64,000 nucleotides of DNA from Parasphingopyxis marina (GTDB lineage Bacteria > Pseudomonadota > Alphaproteobacteria > Sphingomonadales > Sphingomonadaceae): NCBI RefSeq assembly GCF_014237875.1, contig NZ_JACJVJ010000002.1, positions 773,300 through 837,299 on the forward strand, given 5' to 3'. Positions 34,786-44,327 of this stretch are shown one piece after another. Within the stretch, counting starts at the first letter, position 1; each line of letters starts with the position of its first letter. The position numbers and the translations under genes are program-made. The notes under the pieces were generated by a model. The model did no database searches. It was given only the letters and a program-made list of their open reading frames with translations, and had not been told where the DNA came from.

Positions 34786-36303
34786 CTAAAGGTTGAGCGA
34801 TTCCCGCAGCTCGCGCTTCAGCACCTTGCCGATCGCGCTGCGGGGAAGCTCGTCGACAATATGGACGGCAGCGAGCCGCTGGGTCTTGCCCAGCCGCTCG
34901 TTCGCCCAGACCTTCACCGCCTCGGCATCGCTCGGGCCGACGACCACGCCGACCGGACTTTCGCCCCATTGCTCGCTCGCCACGCCGATCACGGCAACTT
35001 CCTCGACTTCGGGATGCTCGATAACGATCGCTTCCAAGTCGCTGGGATAGATATTGAATCCGCCCGATATGATCATGTCCTTGGTGCGGTCCATCAGCTG
35101 CAGGAAGCCATCTTCGTCGAACCGGCCGACATCGCCGGTGCGGATGTAAAGATTGCCCTCGGCATCGTGCCAGTGCGTTGCGCGCGTCTGTTCGGGGCGG
35201 TTGTGATAGCCCTTCATGATCGTGCCGGACCGGCCGACGACTTCGCCGATCCCGCCCTGCGGCACTTCCTTGCCGTCTTCATCGATCAGCCGGATATCGT
35301 GGCCCGGCATCGGCTGGCCGACCGTGTGGAGCTTGTCGGGAAATTCGTGGGCGCGCAGCGCACAGCTGCCGCCGCCTTCGGTCATCCCGTAAAATTCGAC
35401 GAGCCCGCCCGGCCAACGCTTCAGGATGTCCGCCTTGAGATCGGCCGCGAAGGGCGCGCTCGTGCAGAATTTCATCTGGTAGGCCGAGAGATCGAAACTG
35501 TCGAAATCGGGTTCGGCGAGCAGCCGCTTATACTGGACGGGAACCAGCATCGCTGTCGTCACCCCTTCCGCTTCGCTGAGCGTCAGGAATTCGCGCGCAT
35601 CGAATTTTTTCATCAGCACCGATTTCCCGCCATTGCCGAGGCAAGGCAGGAAGTTGACGAGCGTGGTGTTGGAATAGAGCGGCGTCGATTGCAGCGAAAC
35701 CGTCTGGGGCGTGAAAAGCAGCCCGCCATAGGCGGTGACGTGCCGCCAGCGCATCAGGTGCGAATGGACGATGCCCTTGGGCGTGCCGGTGGTGCCCGAG
35801 GAATAGATGATGTTGAAGGCGTCGCCGGGATCGATGGCCACGGGCTTGGGCGTCGCGCCGGCTTCCGGCAGCCAGGCCTCGAAGCCGGCCTCCTCGTCGA
35901 GCGGCACGAAGGTCACGCCCGCGGGGATGTCCACCGTGTCGGCGATTGCCCGATCGGCGAAGAACAGCCGCGATCCGCAATCCTCGATCATCAGTGCCAG
36001 CGCCTCGGGCGTCGAGCTTTGCGCAAGCGGGGCGACCACGGCGCCGGCGCGCAGGATGCCGAGCCACAGCGCCGCATAGGCCCAGCCGTTGAGCCCGCAG
36101 ATCGCAACCGCCTCGCCCTGCGGCACGCCATCGCGCTGAAGGCCCACCGCGATCAGGTCGCCATAGGCGTCAAGCTCGGCGAAGCTCAGCTTGCGGTCCA
36201 CGGTCGCGATCGCGCCCGCGTCCGGCCTCTCGGCGGCATGGGCGCGCACGACATCGGCGAACGAGCCGAATTCGGCTTGCAGCATTTCGGCGGCGGTCGG
36301 CAT
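34786..36303 (-). CDS. AMP-forming acyl-CoA ligase (fatty-acid CoA synthetase type)
   Basis: 505-aa ANL-superfamily enzyme that activates a carboxylic acid to its acyl-CoA using ATP. Motifs: IIYSSGTTGTPKGIVHSH (P-loop-like A3), YGMTEGGG, YIRTGDVGRFDEDGFLQLMDR with KDMIISGGFNIYPSDLE (A7-A8 hinge), and the catalytic Lys in GKVLKRELRESL. The ATG at 36303 is 10 bp after the acyl-CoA dehydrogenase stop and gives the normal length. With that dehydrogenase it forms a two-gene unit preceded by the palindrome at 37525-37540. It probably makes the first acyl-CoA of the pathway encoded across 23-37 kb. Confidence 0.9.
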   Translation of the reverse strand: MPTAAEMLQAEFGSFADVVRAHAAERPDAGAIATVDRKLSFAELDAYGDLIAVGLQRDGVPQGEAVAICGLNGWAYAALWLGILRAGAVVAPLAQSSTPEALALMIEDCGSRLFFADRAIADTVDIPAGVTFVPLDEEAGFEAWLPEAGATPKPVAIDPGDAFNIIYSSGTTGTPKGIVHSHLMRWRHVTAYGGLLFTPQTVSLQSTPLYSNTTLVNFLPCLGNGGKSVLMKKFDAREFLTLSEAEGVTTAMLVPVQYKRLLAEPDFDSFDLSAYQMKFCTSAPFAADLKADILKRWPGGLVEFYGMTEGGGSCALRAHEFPDKLHTVGQPMPGHDIRLIDEDGKEVPQGGIGEVVGRSGTIMKGYHNRPEQTRATHWHDAEGNLYIRTGDVGRFDEDGFLQLMDRTKDMIISGGFNIYPSDLEAIVIEHPEVEEVAVIGVASEQWGESPVGVVVGPSDAEAVKVWANERLGKTQRLAAVHIVDELPRSAIGKVLKRELRESLNL

Positions 36304-36313
36304 CGGCGAACCC

Positions 36314-37501
36314 TTACTGATGATCCAGCATCCCGAGCACGCGCTTGGCAATGATATTGTTCTGGATCTCGGTCGATCCGCCATAGATGGTGACCGCGCG
36401 ATTCCAGAGCCAGCTGCGCGTCGCTTTCAGCTCGTCCTCGGAAAAGCCTTCGCCCTCCCAGCCGAGCCCCTGCATGCCCATGATCTCGACCATCAGGTCG
36501 GTGCGTTCCTGGACGAGTTTCGCGCCGACATTTTTGAGCACCGAGCTGGTCGCCGAAGGGCCGCCCTGCTCTTTCGCTTCGCGCTGCGCCCGGGCGATCG
36601 TGCCCATGAAATTGCGGACCGTCATCTCGTGCCTGACAATCTTCAGCCGCAGTTCGGCATCGACGATCTCGCCCTTGTCGTCGACTTCGACATAGTCCTT
36701 CGCCTGGTCGGCCAGGGATTGCATCATGAAACGCATGCCGCCGCCGCCGATGCCGGCGCGCTCGAACTGGAGCAGGCGCTTGCCGATCGTCCAGCCCTTC
36801 CCTTCCTCGCCGACCCGGTCCGATTTCAAAGCGATCGCATCGGTGAAAAAGGTCTCGCAAAAGGGCGAGGCGCCGGAGATCAGCTGGATCGGCCGCGTCT
36901 CGATGCCCGGCTGGTCCATGTCCAGCACGAGGAAGGTGATGCCTTCATGCTTGGTCGACTTGTCGGTACGGAACAGGCCGAAGCAGAAATCCGCCCATTG
37001 CCCGCCCGAGGTCCAGGTCTTCTGGCCGTTGATGACATAATGGTCGCCCTTGTCCTCGGCGAAACATTGCAGATTGGCGAGGTCCGACCCCGCGCCCGGC
37101 TCCGAATAACCCTGCGCGCCGCGGCTTGAGCCGTTGGAGAGCGGCGGCAGCCATTTCTGCTTCTGCTCTTCGGTGCCGAATTCCATCAGCGTCGGCGCGA
37201 ACATGCCGACGGCAAGGCCGCCGATCGGATTATAGGCGCCGATCTTGCGCATTTCCTCGTCCAGCACGCGCACTTCCTCGGCGCTGAGATCCGCGCCGCC
37301 ATAGGCCTTGGGCCAAGTCGGCGTACCGAAGCCGCGTTCGCCGAGCGCCTCGCGCCATTTGACCATGTCGGGGCTCATGTCGGTCGGTCCGTCGACCATT
37401 CCCATGGGATTGTGACGGCCCTTGAGCGCCGGATCGAAATTCTCTTCCAGCCAGGCGCGCGCCTCTTCGCGGAACTGCTCCAGGGATTCGGCATCGGCCA
37501 T
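36314..37501 (-). CDS. Acyl-CoA dehydrogenase (FadE17-like branch)
   Basis: 395-aa acyl-CoA dehydrogenase similar in layout to the gene at 26502-27683. It has RGAQGYSEPGAGSDLANLQ, HYVINGQKTWTSGGQWADFCF and ETFFTDAIALKSDRVGEEG. The C-terminal motif is TIYGGSTEIQNNIIAKRVLGM. The Glu of YEGT is replaced by Gly in YGGS, as in several FadE17/26-type enzymes where a base from another position or a partner subunit is used. It is the first gene of the unit with the acyl-CoA ligase, and the shared palindrome lies only 24 bp before its ATG. Confidence 0.9.
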   Translation of the reverse strand: MADAESLEQFREEARAWLEENFDPALKGRHNPMGMVDGPTDMSPDMVKWREALGERGFGTPTWPKAYGGADLSAEEVRVLDEEMRKIGAYNPIGGLAVGMFAPTLMEFGTEEQKQKWLPPLSNGSSRGAQGYSEPGAGSDLANLQCFAEDKGDHYVINGQKTWTSGGQWADFCFGLFRTDKSTKHEGITFLVLDMDQPGIETRPIQLISGASPFCETFFTDAIALKSDRVGEEGKGWTIGKRLLQFERAGIGGGGMRFMMQSLADQAKDYVEVDDKGEIVDAELRLKIVRHEMTVRNFMGTIARAQREAKEQGGPSATSSVLKNVGAKLVQERTDLMVEIMGMQGLGWEGEGFSEDELKATRSWLWNRAVTIYGGSTEIQNNIIAKRVLGMLDHQ

Positions 37502-37524
37502 CGGGACTCTCCAGCTTTTATTGC

Positions 37525-37540
37525 TTTACGTTCACGTCAA
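37525..37540. promoter_or_regulatory. Palindromic operator TTTACGT-TC-ACGTCAA
   Basis: Second copy (15 of 16 bases identical) of the sequence at 27753-27768. It lies 24-39 bp upstream of the acyl-CoA dehydrogenase start at 37501. Its position close to the start codon suggests control of promoter firing for the dehydrogenase/ligase unit. Confidence 0.65.
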
Positions 37541-37649
37541 TTGTCTGCCGTTTCGCGCGGAAGGTCAAGGGTGCGCGGCGCGCCATGAGCCTTGGATTCG
37601 CTGCCCGAACGGCTAAACTGCCCCCGAACCGTCCGTTTTTCCGGAGAGT

Positions 37650-39584
37650 ATGATGTTCGCGCGTATCCTTGGTCTTTTCCCGCTCGCCTTGCTGTTCCCG
37701 ATCGCCGCCTGCGGCTCCGCCGGAGACGCCGGCGGAACCGCCGCGGCGCAGGAGAATGCCGTAAGCATCTTCGCGAGCGAGGAAGGCGTCGACACCCATA
37801 GCTATGCCCGGCCGCTGGAAGCGCGGGTCACCCATGTCGCGCTCGATCTCAATGCCGATTTCGACGCGCAGCGCATGGTCGGCACGGCAACGCTCGACCT
37901 CGAAGTCGCCGAGGGCGCGGAGGAGGTCGTGCTCGACAGCAAGGACCTGGAAATCCGCGAGGTCGTCAATGGCGACGGCGAGACGCTGCAATGGGAGATG
38001 GGCGAGGATAGCGGGGACGCGCACGGCGCGCCGCTGACCATCAGGCTGGGCGGCGCAACCCGGATCAAGATCACCTACGCCTCCGCGCCGGGCGCCGAAG
38101 CGCTGCAATGGCTGGAACCCGAACAGACGGCGGGCGGCGAAACCCCCTATCTCTTCAGCCAGGGCCAGGCGATCCTCAATCGTAGCTGGATCCCGACCCA
38201 GGACAGCCCCGGCATCCGCCAGAGCTGGGACGCGCGGATCACCGCGCCGCGCGGCATCCGCGTGGTGATGAGCGCCGAAATGCTCACCCCCGACGGCGAA
38301 CCCGTGGACGGCGAGCCCGGCCGCCTTGCCTATCGCTTCAAGATGGACGAGCCGGTTGCGCCCTATCTGATCGCGATCGCCGCCGGCGACATCGCCTTCC
38401 AGCAGCTGGGCGAGCGCACCGGCGTCTACGCCGAACCTTCGATGCTGGCCGATGCGGCCGCGGAATTCGAGGATCTGGAAGAAATGGTGATCGCCGCCGA
38501 GGCGCTGTATGGCGAGTATCGCTGGGGCCGCTACGACCTGCTCGTCCTGCCGCCCTCCTTCCCCTTCGGGGGCATGGAAAATCCCCGGCTGACCTTCGTC
38601 ACGCCGACCGTGATCGCCGGCGACAAATCGCTCGTCAGCCTGATCGCGCACGAACTCGCCCACAGCTGGTCGGGCAATCTCGTGACCAACGCGACATGGG
38701 ACGATTTCTGGCTGAACGAAGGGTTCACCGTCTATTTCGAGAACCGGATCATGGAAGCGGTCTACGGCACCGAGCAGGCGGCGATGCTCGCCGATCTCGG
38801 CTGGACCGACATGATGGAGGATGTCGAGGCAGTCGGCGGGCTGACGGCGGCGGATACCGCGCTGCACCTCGATCTCGACGGCCGCGATCCCGACGACGGG
38901 ATGACCGACATCGCCTATGAAAAGGGCGCCGTCTTCCTGCGCACCATCGAGCGCACCGTCGGGCGGGCGCGCTTCGACGCCTGGCTGCGCGACTATTTCG
39001 ATCGTCACGCCTTCCAGCCGCAGACCAGCGCCGGCCTGCTCTCCGATATGCGCGCGAATCTGTTCGAAGGCGACGAGGCCGACCGGATCGGGCTCGACGA
39101 ATGGGTGTACGAACCGGGGCTTCCGGAAAACGCCGTCCATATCCAGTCGAACCGCTTCCGCGCCGTCGACCAGGCGATCGAGAATTTCGTCGACAATGGC
39201 AGCATCGCGGTGATCAACTGGCCCGAATGGACGACGCAGGAACGCCAGCGTTTCCTGAACGGCCTGCCCCGCGACCTTTCGGAGGAGAGGCTGGAAACGC
39301 TCGACGAAAGCTTCGATTTCAGCGAGGCCCGCAACAGCGAAATCCGCTTCGCCTGGCTGAAGCTCGCGATCGCCAACCGCTTCGATCCGGCGCGCGATTC
39401 GATCGAGGAGTTCCTGCTTTCCATGGGCCGGCGCAAATTCGTCGCGCCGCTGTTCGAAGCCTTGATGGAAGAAGGCGATTGGGGGGCGCCCCTGGCCCGG
39501 CGAATCTACGCCGAAGCCCGGTCCCGCTATCATTCGGTGACGACAGGCACCGTCGACGAACTGGTCGACACCGGCGACGACTAG
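37650..39584 (+). CDS. M1-family aminopeptidase (lipoprotein)
   Basis: 644-aa zinc aminopeptidase. The leader has a lipobox (FPIAAC) that would anchor the enzyme in the envelope. The substrate-recognition motif is GGMENPRLTF, and the zinc site is His334-Glu335-x-x-His338 in HELAHSW with Glu357 in NEGFTVYFE. The C-terminal helical part (about 480-640) is like that of leukotriene-A4-hydrolase-type M1 enzymes. ATG 37650 (ATGATG) has CCGGAGAG upstream. It probably trims peptides in the periplasm; no partner gene is obvious. Confidence 0.92.
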   Translation: MMFARILGLFPLALLFPIAACGSAGDAGGTAAAQENAVSIFASEEGVDTHSYARPLEARVTHVALDLNADFDAQRMVGTATLDLEVAEGAEEVVLDSKDLEIREVVNGDGETLQWEMGEDSGDAHGAPLTIRLGGATRIKITYASAPGAEALQWLEPEQTAGGETPYLFSQGQAILNRSWIPTQDSPGIRQSWDARITAPRGIRVVMSAEMLTPDGEPVDGEPGRLAYRFKMDEPVAPYLIAIAAGDIAFQQLGERTGVYAEPSMLADAAAEFEDLEEMVIAAEALYGEYRWGRYDLLVLPPSFPFGGMENPRLTFVTPTVIAGDKSLVSLIAHELAHSWSGNLVTNATWDDFWLNEGFTVYFENRIMEAVYGTEQAAMLADLGWTDMMEDVEAVGGLTAADTALHLDLDGRDPDDGMTDIAYEKGAVFLRTIERTVGRARFDAWLRDYFDRHAFQPQTSAGLLSDMRANLFEGDEADRIGLDEWVYEPGLPENAVHIQSNRFRAVDQAIENFVDNGSIAVINWPEWTTQERQRFLNGLPRDLSEERLETLDESFDFSEARNSEIRFAWLKLAIANRFDPARDSIEEFLLSMGRRKFVAPLFEALMEEGDWGAPLARRIYAEARSRYHSVTTGTVDELVDTGDD

Positions 39585-39704
39585 ACAAAGGTTCCACCGC
39601 TTACCCCCGCCCGGTCACATTTCGCCGCATTGCGCTTTGCGCAACCGCGTTTTGCGGGAATCCCCCTTCAGGAGTTTCACTTACCTGCCTTTCGGGGGTC
39701 GCAC

Positions 39705-40268
39705 ATGGTTTCGGGTCGCAGCCGGCGTTTGCCGGGCCTTATCGCCTTTCTGTTCGCCATTCTCGCGCTTGCCGCGCCGGCCCAGGCCCGCTGGCAGTGC
39801 GTGACCTACGCCCGATCGGTGTCCGACGTCGAAATTCGCGGCAACGCCCATACCTGGTGGGCACAGGCCGAGGGTCAGTATGAACGCGGGTCTACCCCCG
39901 AAGTCGGATCGGTGATGGTGCTGCGGCCGCATGGCCGGATGCGCCTCGGCCATGTCGCGATGGTCCGCGAAGTCGTCAACGATCGCCAGATCCGCCTCAA
40001 TCACGCCAACTGGTCGCGCCGCGGCATGGTGGAGAGCGATGTTCTCGCCGAAGATGTTTCGGAAAATAACGACTGGAGCGTGGTGAAGGTCTGGCACACG
40101 CCGACCGGCCAGCTCGGCATTACCAACTACCCGGTCTACGGCTTCATCTATCCCCACGAGATCGACGACGAGCCCGAAATCCAGATGGTCGCGACCGATG
40201 TCGACGCCAATCGCGCGCTGCTCGCCAGCTACAGCCCCAACGAGGAAATGGCGTCGCTCGACGACTGA
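39705..40268 (+). CDS. CHAP-domain amidase/peptidase, secreted
   Basis: 187-aa exported protein. After a signal peptide (about residues 1-28, ending AQA) comes a CHAP domain with catalytic Cys32 in WQCVTYARS and His83 in RLGHVAMV, plus the Asn of NHANW. CHAP enzymes cut peptide or amide bonds in peptidoglycan, so cell-wall remodelling is likely. The C-terminal 40 residues are acidic and specific to this protein. I chose the ATG at 39705, with CGGGGG upstream, because the longer frame places 25 extra residues before the signal peptide. Confidence 0.85.
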   Translation: MVSGRSRRLPGLIAFLFAILALAAPAQARWQCVTYARSVSDVEIRGNAHTWWAQAEGQYERGSTPEVGSVMVLRPHGRMRLGHVAMVREVVNDRQIRLNHANWSRRGMVESDVLAEDVSENNDWSVVKVWHTPTGQLGITNYPVYGFIYPHEIDDEPEIQMVATDVDANRALLASYSPNEEMASLDD

Positions 40269-40286
40269 GCCTGCAGATCGAGGGTG

Positions 40287-40757
40287 CTAGTTGGTCGCCC
40301 GTAGCTGGATGAAGGCCGAAGACACCCAGCCGCTCTCGCACGGCCCCTCATAGCGCCGCCGCGCCGATATCGGCGAAGAGACCCCGCAATTTCCCGATAG
40401 CTCGCCGCTTGCGGCATAGACGATCGCGAACCATCGCTGATCGTGGCTGCGCCCGCAGACGAAAATCTGATCCCCATTGGTCAGCGACCCGACCTGCCTC
40501 GCCTCGTCGAACGGCGCGGCGCGCACGTCGAGCACGCCATTGCCGCTGACGGCGCGAACCAGCCCCGTCCACTGACAGGCACTGAAGCGCGGGCCGGAAT
40601 CGCCGATCACGACCGGCTGGACAAGCTCACGGCTGTTCACGACGTCGCCGCGATTGAGCGGCTGCGTACCCGTTCCACTCGTCTGTTCGACGTCGGGATT
40701 GCAGGCGGCGAGCAGGACGAGCGGCGCTCCCCATGCCCAAATGGACCCGTGCTTCAC
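40287..40757 (-). CDS. SH3-like lipoprotein
   Basis: 156-aa lipoprotein with the lipobox LVLLAAC (Cys19). The mature protein resembles a bacterial SH3 (SH3b) module. VRAVSGNGVLDVRAAPFDEARQVGSLTNGDQIFVCGRS and GWVSSAFIQL are the usual N-x-R-x-G-P and GWV strands, with cysteines that may pair. SH3b domains often bind peptidoglycan. It ends 18 bp from the convergent CHAP gene and is transcribed divergently from the sugar dehydrogenase gene. A cell-wall role is inferred from domain and neighbour. Confidence 0.72.
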   Translation of the reverse strand: MKHGSIWAWGAPLVLLAACNPDVEQTSGTGTQPLNRGDVVNSRELVQPVVIGDSGPRFSACQWTGLVRAVSGNGVLDVRAAPFDEARQVGSLTNGDQIFVCGRSHDQRWFAIVYAASGELSGNCGVSSPISARRRYEGPCESGWVSSAFIQLRATN

Positions 40758-40911
40758 AATTCCTCCGACCAGTTTCTTATTGCTGGCGCGACACTAGGCC
40801 AGCCAATCGGATTTGGCGAGCGTAGCGATATTGAGCGTAGCCCGATCCCGCGTCCTGCCTTATTGCTTGATTGCCGCTATAAAGGCCGGAGCCAATTGGA
40901 GTGTCGCGCTT

Positions 40912-42414
40912 ATGCTTCGTCTGATTTCTTCGGCCGCTCTATTCTCCCTGGCCGCGTGCGGCGGCGACGGCTCACCGACCCCCTCTCCGCCTTCGCCGGC
41001 GAACGGCGCGCCGACGATCACGTCGAGCGGCACGGCCCAAATCGCCGAAAACCAGCAAATCGTGGCCCAGATCCAGGCCAGCGACCCCGATGGCGACACC
41101 TTGTCCTACACGGTATCGGGCGGCACCGATCAAAACCTCTTTTCCGTCAACGCCAATGGCCAATTGCGGTTTATCGCGCCGCCGAATTTCGACCTGCCGA
41201 CCGATGCAAATCTGGACAATGTGTATCGCGTGACTGTGCGGGTAAGCGACGGGCAGGCCTCGACGACGCTCGATTTCACCGTAACGGTGACCAATGACCG
41301 GGAGGGAATCGCGGTCCGGCGCATTGCCACCGGTTTCGTCCAACCGACCTATCTGGCCAACATCCCGGGCCAGACCGAACTCTTCGTCATCGAGAAGAGC
41401 GGACGGCTGTTCAGATTCAATCCCCTGACCGGCCAGCGGAACCTGATCCGGACGCTGAACAATGTGTCCGACACTGGCGAAGGCGGGCTCCTCGGCGTTG
41501 CCGTGCCGCCGGACTATGTGCCCAACGGGGGCGGCATCAACGGTTTCATGTACGTGTTCGTGACCGACAGCAATGGCGACATTTCTATTCGCCGCTTCCG
41601 CGAGAACAGCCCGGAGGTGCCCCAGGGAACAGGGGGGATAATGACCATCCCCCATCCCACCTTCTCGAACCATTATGGCGGCTGGATCGGCTTCGACGAG
41701 AACGGACTCTTCTATATCGCCACCGGGGACGGCGGAGGATCGGGCGATCCCAATGGCAACGCTCAAAACCCCAACTCGCGGCTCGGCAAGATATTGCGTG
41801 TCGGCATCAATCCCGATCCCTTTGCCGGTGCCACCGTCCAGTATTTTCTGATTCCTTCCGGAAACCCCTATGCAAGCGGCGGCGGCGCCCGGGAAGTTTT
41901 CGCGCTCGGCCTGCGCAACCCCTTTCGCGCCTCCTTTGCGGGCGGCGATCTGCTGATCGGCGATGTCGGCCAAAACAGTTTCGAGGAAGTCGACCGGCTG
42001 TCGACGATCAATGGCGGCGGCACCAATTTCGGATGGCCGTTCCGCGAAGGCAGTTCCCTGTTCAGCGGAACGCCGCCCAGCGGACTAACCGGCCCGGTTA
42101 CCGAATATCCGCGCGGCAACGGCGCGCGCCAGGGCGCTTCGGTGATCGGAGGGGTGGTTTATGACGGCCCGATCGCCGAGCTTTTCGCCCAGTATATTTT
42201 CGCTGATTTCATAAGCGGAAACATCTGGTCGGTTCCGATCGGCGCGCTGGACGACGGAACGTCCTTGCCGGCCAGCAACTATGAACGGCGAAACGAGGAT
42301 TTCGAGCCGGATGCCGGCAGCATCGACCAGATCGTCGCCATTGTCTCCAGTGCCGCCGGCGACATCTTTATCGTCGATTTCGACGGCGACATCTTTATCG
42401 TCGAACCCGCCTAG
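40912..42414 (+). CDS. PQQ-dependent sugar dehydrogenase-like lipoprotein with cadherin-like domain
   Basis: 500-aa lipoprotein (lipobox SLAAC). Residues about 35-135 form a cadherin-like repeat (ASDPDGDTLSYTVSGG, RVTVRVSDG), and residues about 140-500 are the beta-propeller of glucose/sorbosone dehydrogenases (GSDH). Propeller motifs are EGGLLGVAVPPDY, HYGGWIGFDENGLFYIATGDGGGSGDPNGNAQN (His and metal/PQQ loop), LRNPFRASF and IGDVGQNSFEEVD. Such enzymes oxidise aldoses in the periplasm using PQQ. PQQ and electron-carrier genes are not in the window. The start is placed before the lipobox. Confidence 0.82.
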   Translation: MLRLISSAALFSLAACGGDGSPTPSPPSPANGAPTITSSGTAQIAENQQIVAQIQASDPDGDTLSYTVSGGTDQNLFSVNANGQLRFIAPPNFDLPTDANLDNVYRVTVRVSDGQASTTLDFTVTVTNDREGIAVRRIATGFVQPTYLANIPGQTELFVIEKSGRLFRFNPLTGQRNLIRTLNNVSDTGEGGLLGVAVPPDYVPNGGGINGFMYVFVTDSNGDISIRRFRENSPEVPQGTGGIMTIPHPTFSNHYGGWIGFDENGLFYIATGDGGGSGDPNGNAQNPNSRLGKILRVGINPDPFAGATVQYFLIPSGNPYASGGGAREVFALGLRNPFRASFAGGDLLIGDVGQNSFEEVDRLSTINGGGTNFGWPFREGSSLFSGTPPSGLTGPVTEYPRGNGARQGASVIGGVVYDGPIAELFAQYIFADFISGNIWSVPIGALDDGTSLPASNYERRNEDFEPDAGSIDQIVAIVSSAAGDIFIVDFDGDIFIVEPA

Positions 42415-42428
42415 CGCGAACCGCCTCC

Positions 42429-44246
42429 TCAGGCGGCTTCGGTCTTGCGGGAGGCTTTCTTGCGCTCGTGCGGATCGAGATGGCGTTTGCGGATACGGAT
42501 CGCCTTGGGCGTCACCTCGACCAGTTCGTCGTCCTGGATATAGGCGATCGCCTGTTCCAGCGTCATCCGCCGCGGCGGCGTGAGCCGGATCGCGTCGTCC
42601 TTGCCCGACGATCGGATATTGGTGAGCTGCTTGGTCTTGGTCGGATTGACCTCGAGATCCTGCGGCTTCGCATTCTCGCCGATCACCATGCCCTGGTAGA
42701 GCTTCTCGCCGGGGCCGACGAACATGATGCCGCGATCTTCCAGCGTGTTGAGCGAATAGGCGATCGCCTCGCCCTGCTCCATGGAGATCAGCACGCCGTT
42801 GCCGCGCCCGTCGATCGGGCCCCGGTGCGGGCCGTATTTCTCGTACACCCGGTTCATGATCCCGGTTCCGCGCGTATCCGACAGGAATTCGCCATGATAG
42901 CCGATCAGCCCGCGCGAAGGCGCGCTGAAGGTGATCCGCGTCTTGCCGCCGCCCGAAGGCGACATGTCGGTCATCTCGCCCTTGCGGGCCGCCATCTTCT
43001 CGACGACCGTGCCGGAATGTTCGTCGTCGACATCGATGACGACGGTTTCATAGGGCTCCTCGCGGCCGTCCGGGCCATCGCGAAACAGCACGCGCGGGCG
43101 CGATATGGAAAGCTCGAATCCCTCGCGCCGCATCGTTTCGATCAGCACGCCGAGTTGCAGTTCGCCGCGGCCGGCAACCTCAAAGGCGTCCTTCTCGGCG
43201 CTTTCGCTGATCCTGATCGCGACATTGCCCTCGGCCTCGCGCTCCAGGCGGTCCCTGATCACGCGGCTCTGCACCTTGTCGCCGTCCTTGCCGGCAAAGG
43301 GGCTGTCGTTGACGGCGAAGGTCATCGCCAGGGTCGGCGGGTCGATCTTGCGGGCGTCGATCGGCTCGCTGACGTCCGGCGCGCAGATCGTGTTCGACAC
43401 GGTCGCGTCGGTCAGCCCCGCAATCGCGACGATATCACCGGCTTGCGCCGATTCTACGGGAACGCGCTCAAGCCCTTCGAAAGCGAGGATTTTCGTTGCG
43501 CGGCCGCTCTCGACGACCTTACCCTCGGCATCGATCGCCTTGATCGGCATGTTCATTTCCAGCTTGCCGCTCTCGATCCGCCCGGTCAGCACCCGGCCCA
43601 TGAAATTGTCGCGATCGAGCAGGGTGGCGAGCATCTTGAACGGGCCGTCGGGATCGGCGGTCGGCGCGGGCACATGCTCCATGATAGTTTCGAACAGCGG
43701 CGTCAGATCGCCGTCGCGGACCGTGTCTTCGCGCCCGGCATAGCCGGACCGGCCGCTGGCATAGAGAGCCGGGAAATCGAGCTGCTCGTCATTGGCTTCG
43801 AGCGCGAGGAACAGTTCGAAACATTCGTCGAGCACTTCGGCGGGCCGCGCATCCGGCCGGTCGATCTTGTTGACGACGACGATCGGCTTCAGGCCCAGCG
43901 ACAGCGCCTTGCCGGTGACGAACTTGGTCTGCGGCATCGGGCCTTCGGCGGCGTCGACGAGCAGGATCACGCCGTCGACCATCGACAGGATACGCTCCAC
44001 CTCGGCGCCGAAATCGGCATGGCCCGGGGTATCGACGATGTTGATGTGATTGCCGTTCCACTCGACGCTTGTGCATTTGGCGAGAATCGTGATCCCGCGC
44101 TCCTTTTCGAGCTCGTTGGAATCCATCGCCCGCTCCTCGACGCGCTCATTGTCGCGGAAGGTGCCGGATTGCCGGAAAAGCTGGTCGACCAGGGTCGTCT
44201 TGCCGTGATCGACGTGGGCGATGATGGCCACGTTGCGAAGGCCCAT
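42429..44246 (-). CDS. typA: Ribosome-binding translational GTPase TypA/BipA
   Basis: 605-aa GTPase, almost the E. coli BipA length, that binds the 70S ribosome and helps 50S maturation and stress adaptation. G-domain motifs: [10 protein letters not shown] (G1), GITILAK (G2), DTPGHADF (G3), NKIDRPDA (G4). Elongation-factor-like domains follow, including [22 protein letters not shown], which is specific to BipA. Start ATG 44246 has GAGAGA upstream; an in-frame extension of 23 codons upstream is unlikely. The gene stands alone. Confidence 0.96.
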   Translation of the reverse strand: MGLRNVAIIAHVDHGKTTLVDQLFRQSGTFRDNERVEERAMDSNELEKERGITILAKCTSVEWNGNHINIVDTPGHADFGAEVERILSMVDGVILLVDAAEGPMPQTKFVTGKALSLGLKPIVVVNKIDRPDARPAEVLDECFELFLALEANDEQLDFPALYASGRSGYAGREDTVRDGDLTPLFETIMEHVPAPTADPDGPFKMLATLLDRDNFMGRVLTGRIESGKLEMNMPIKAIDAEGKVVESGRATKILAFEGLERVPVESAQAGDIVAIAGLTDATVSNTICAPDVSEPIDARKIDPPTLAMTFAVNDSPFAGKDGDKVQSRVIRDRLEREAEGNVAIRISESAEKDAFEVAGRGELQLGVLIETMRREGFELSISRPRVLFRDGPDGREEPYETVVIDVDDEHSGTVVEKMAARKGEMTDMSPSGGGKTRITFSAPSRGLIGYHGEFLSDTRGTGIMNRVYEKYGPHRGPIDGRGNGVLISMEQGEAIAYSLNTLEDRGIMFVGPGEKLYQGMVIGENAKPQDLEVNPTKTKQLTNIRSSGKDDAIRLTPPRRMTLEQAIAYIQDDELVEVTPKAIRIRKRHLDPHERKKASRKTEAA

Positions 44247-44327
44247 GAAAAATCTCTCAAATGTATGGAGCGGAAATGCTGGCGCGCCTATAGAGGCATT
44301 GGTGCGCCGCAACAAGCTGTGAACGCG

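Noticed and set aside
42421-42436. Hairpin CCGCCT-CCTC-AGGCGG between the sugar dehydrogenase and typA
   Set aside because: Only 6 bp of stem and no U-tract on either strand; not called a terminator.
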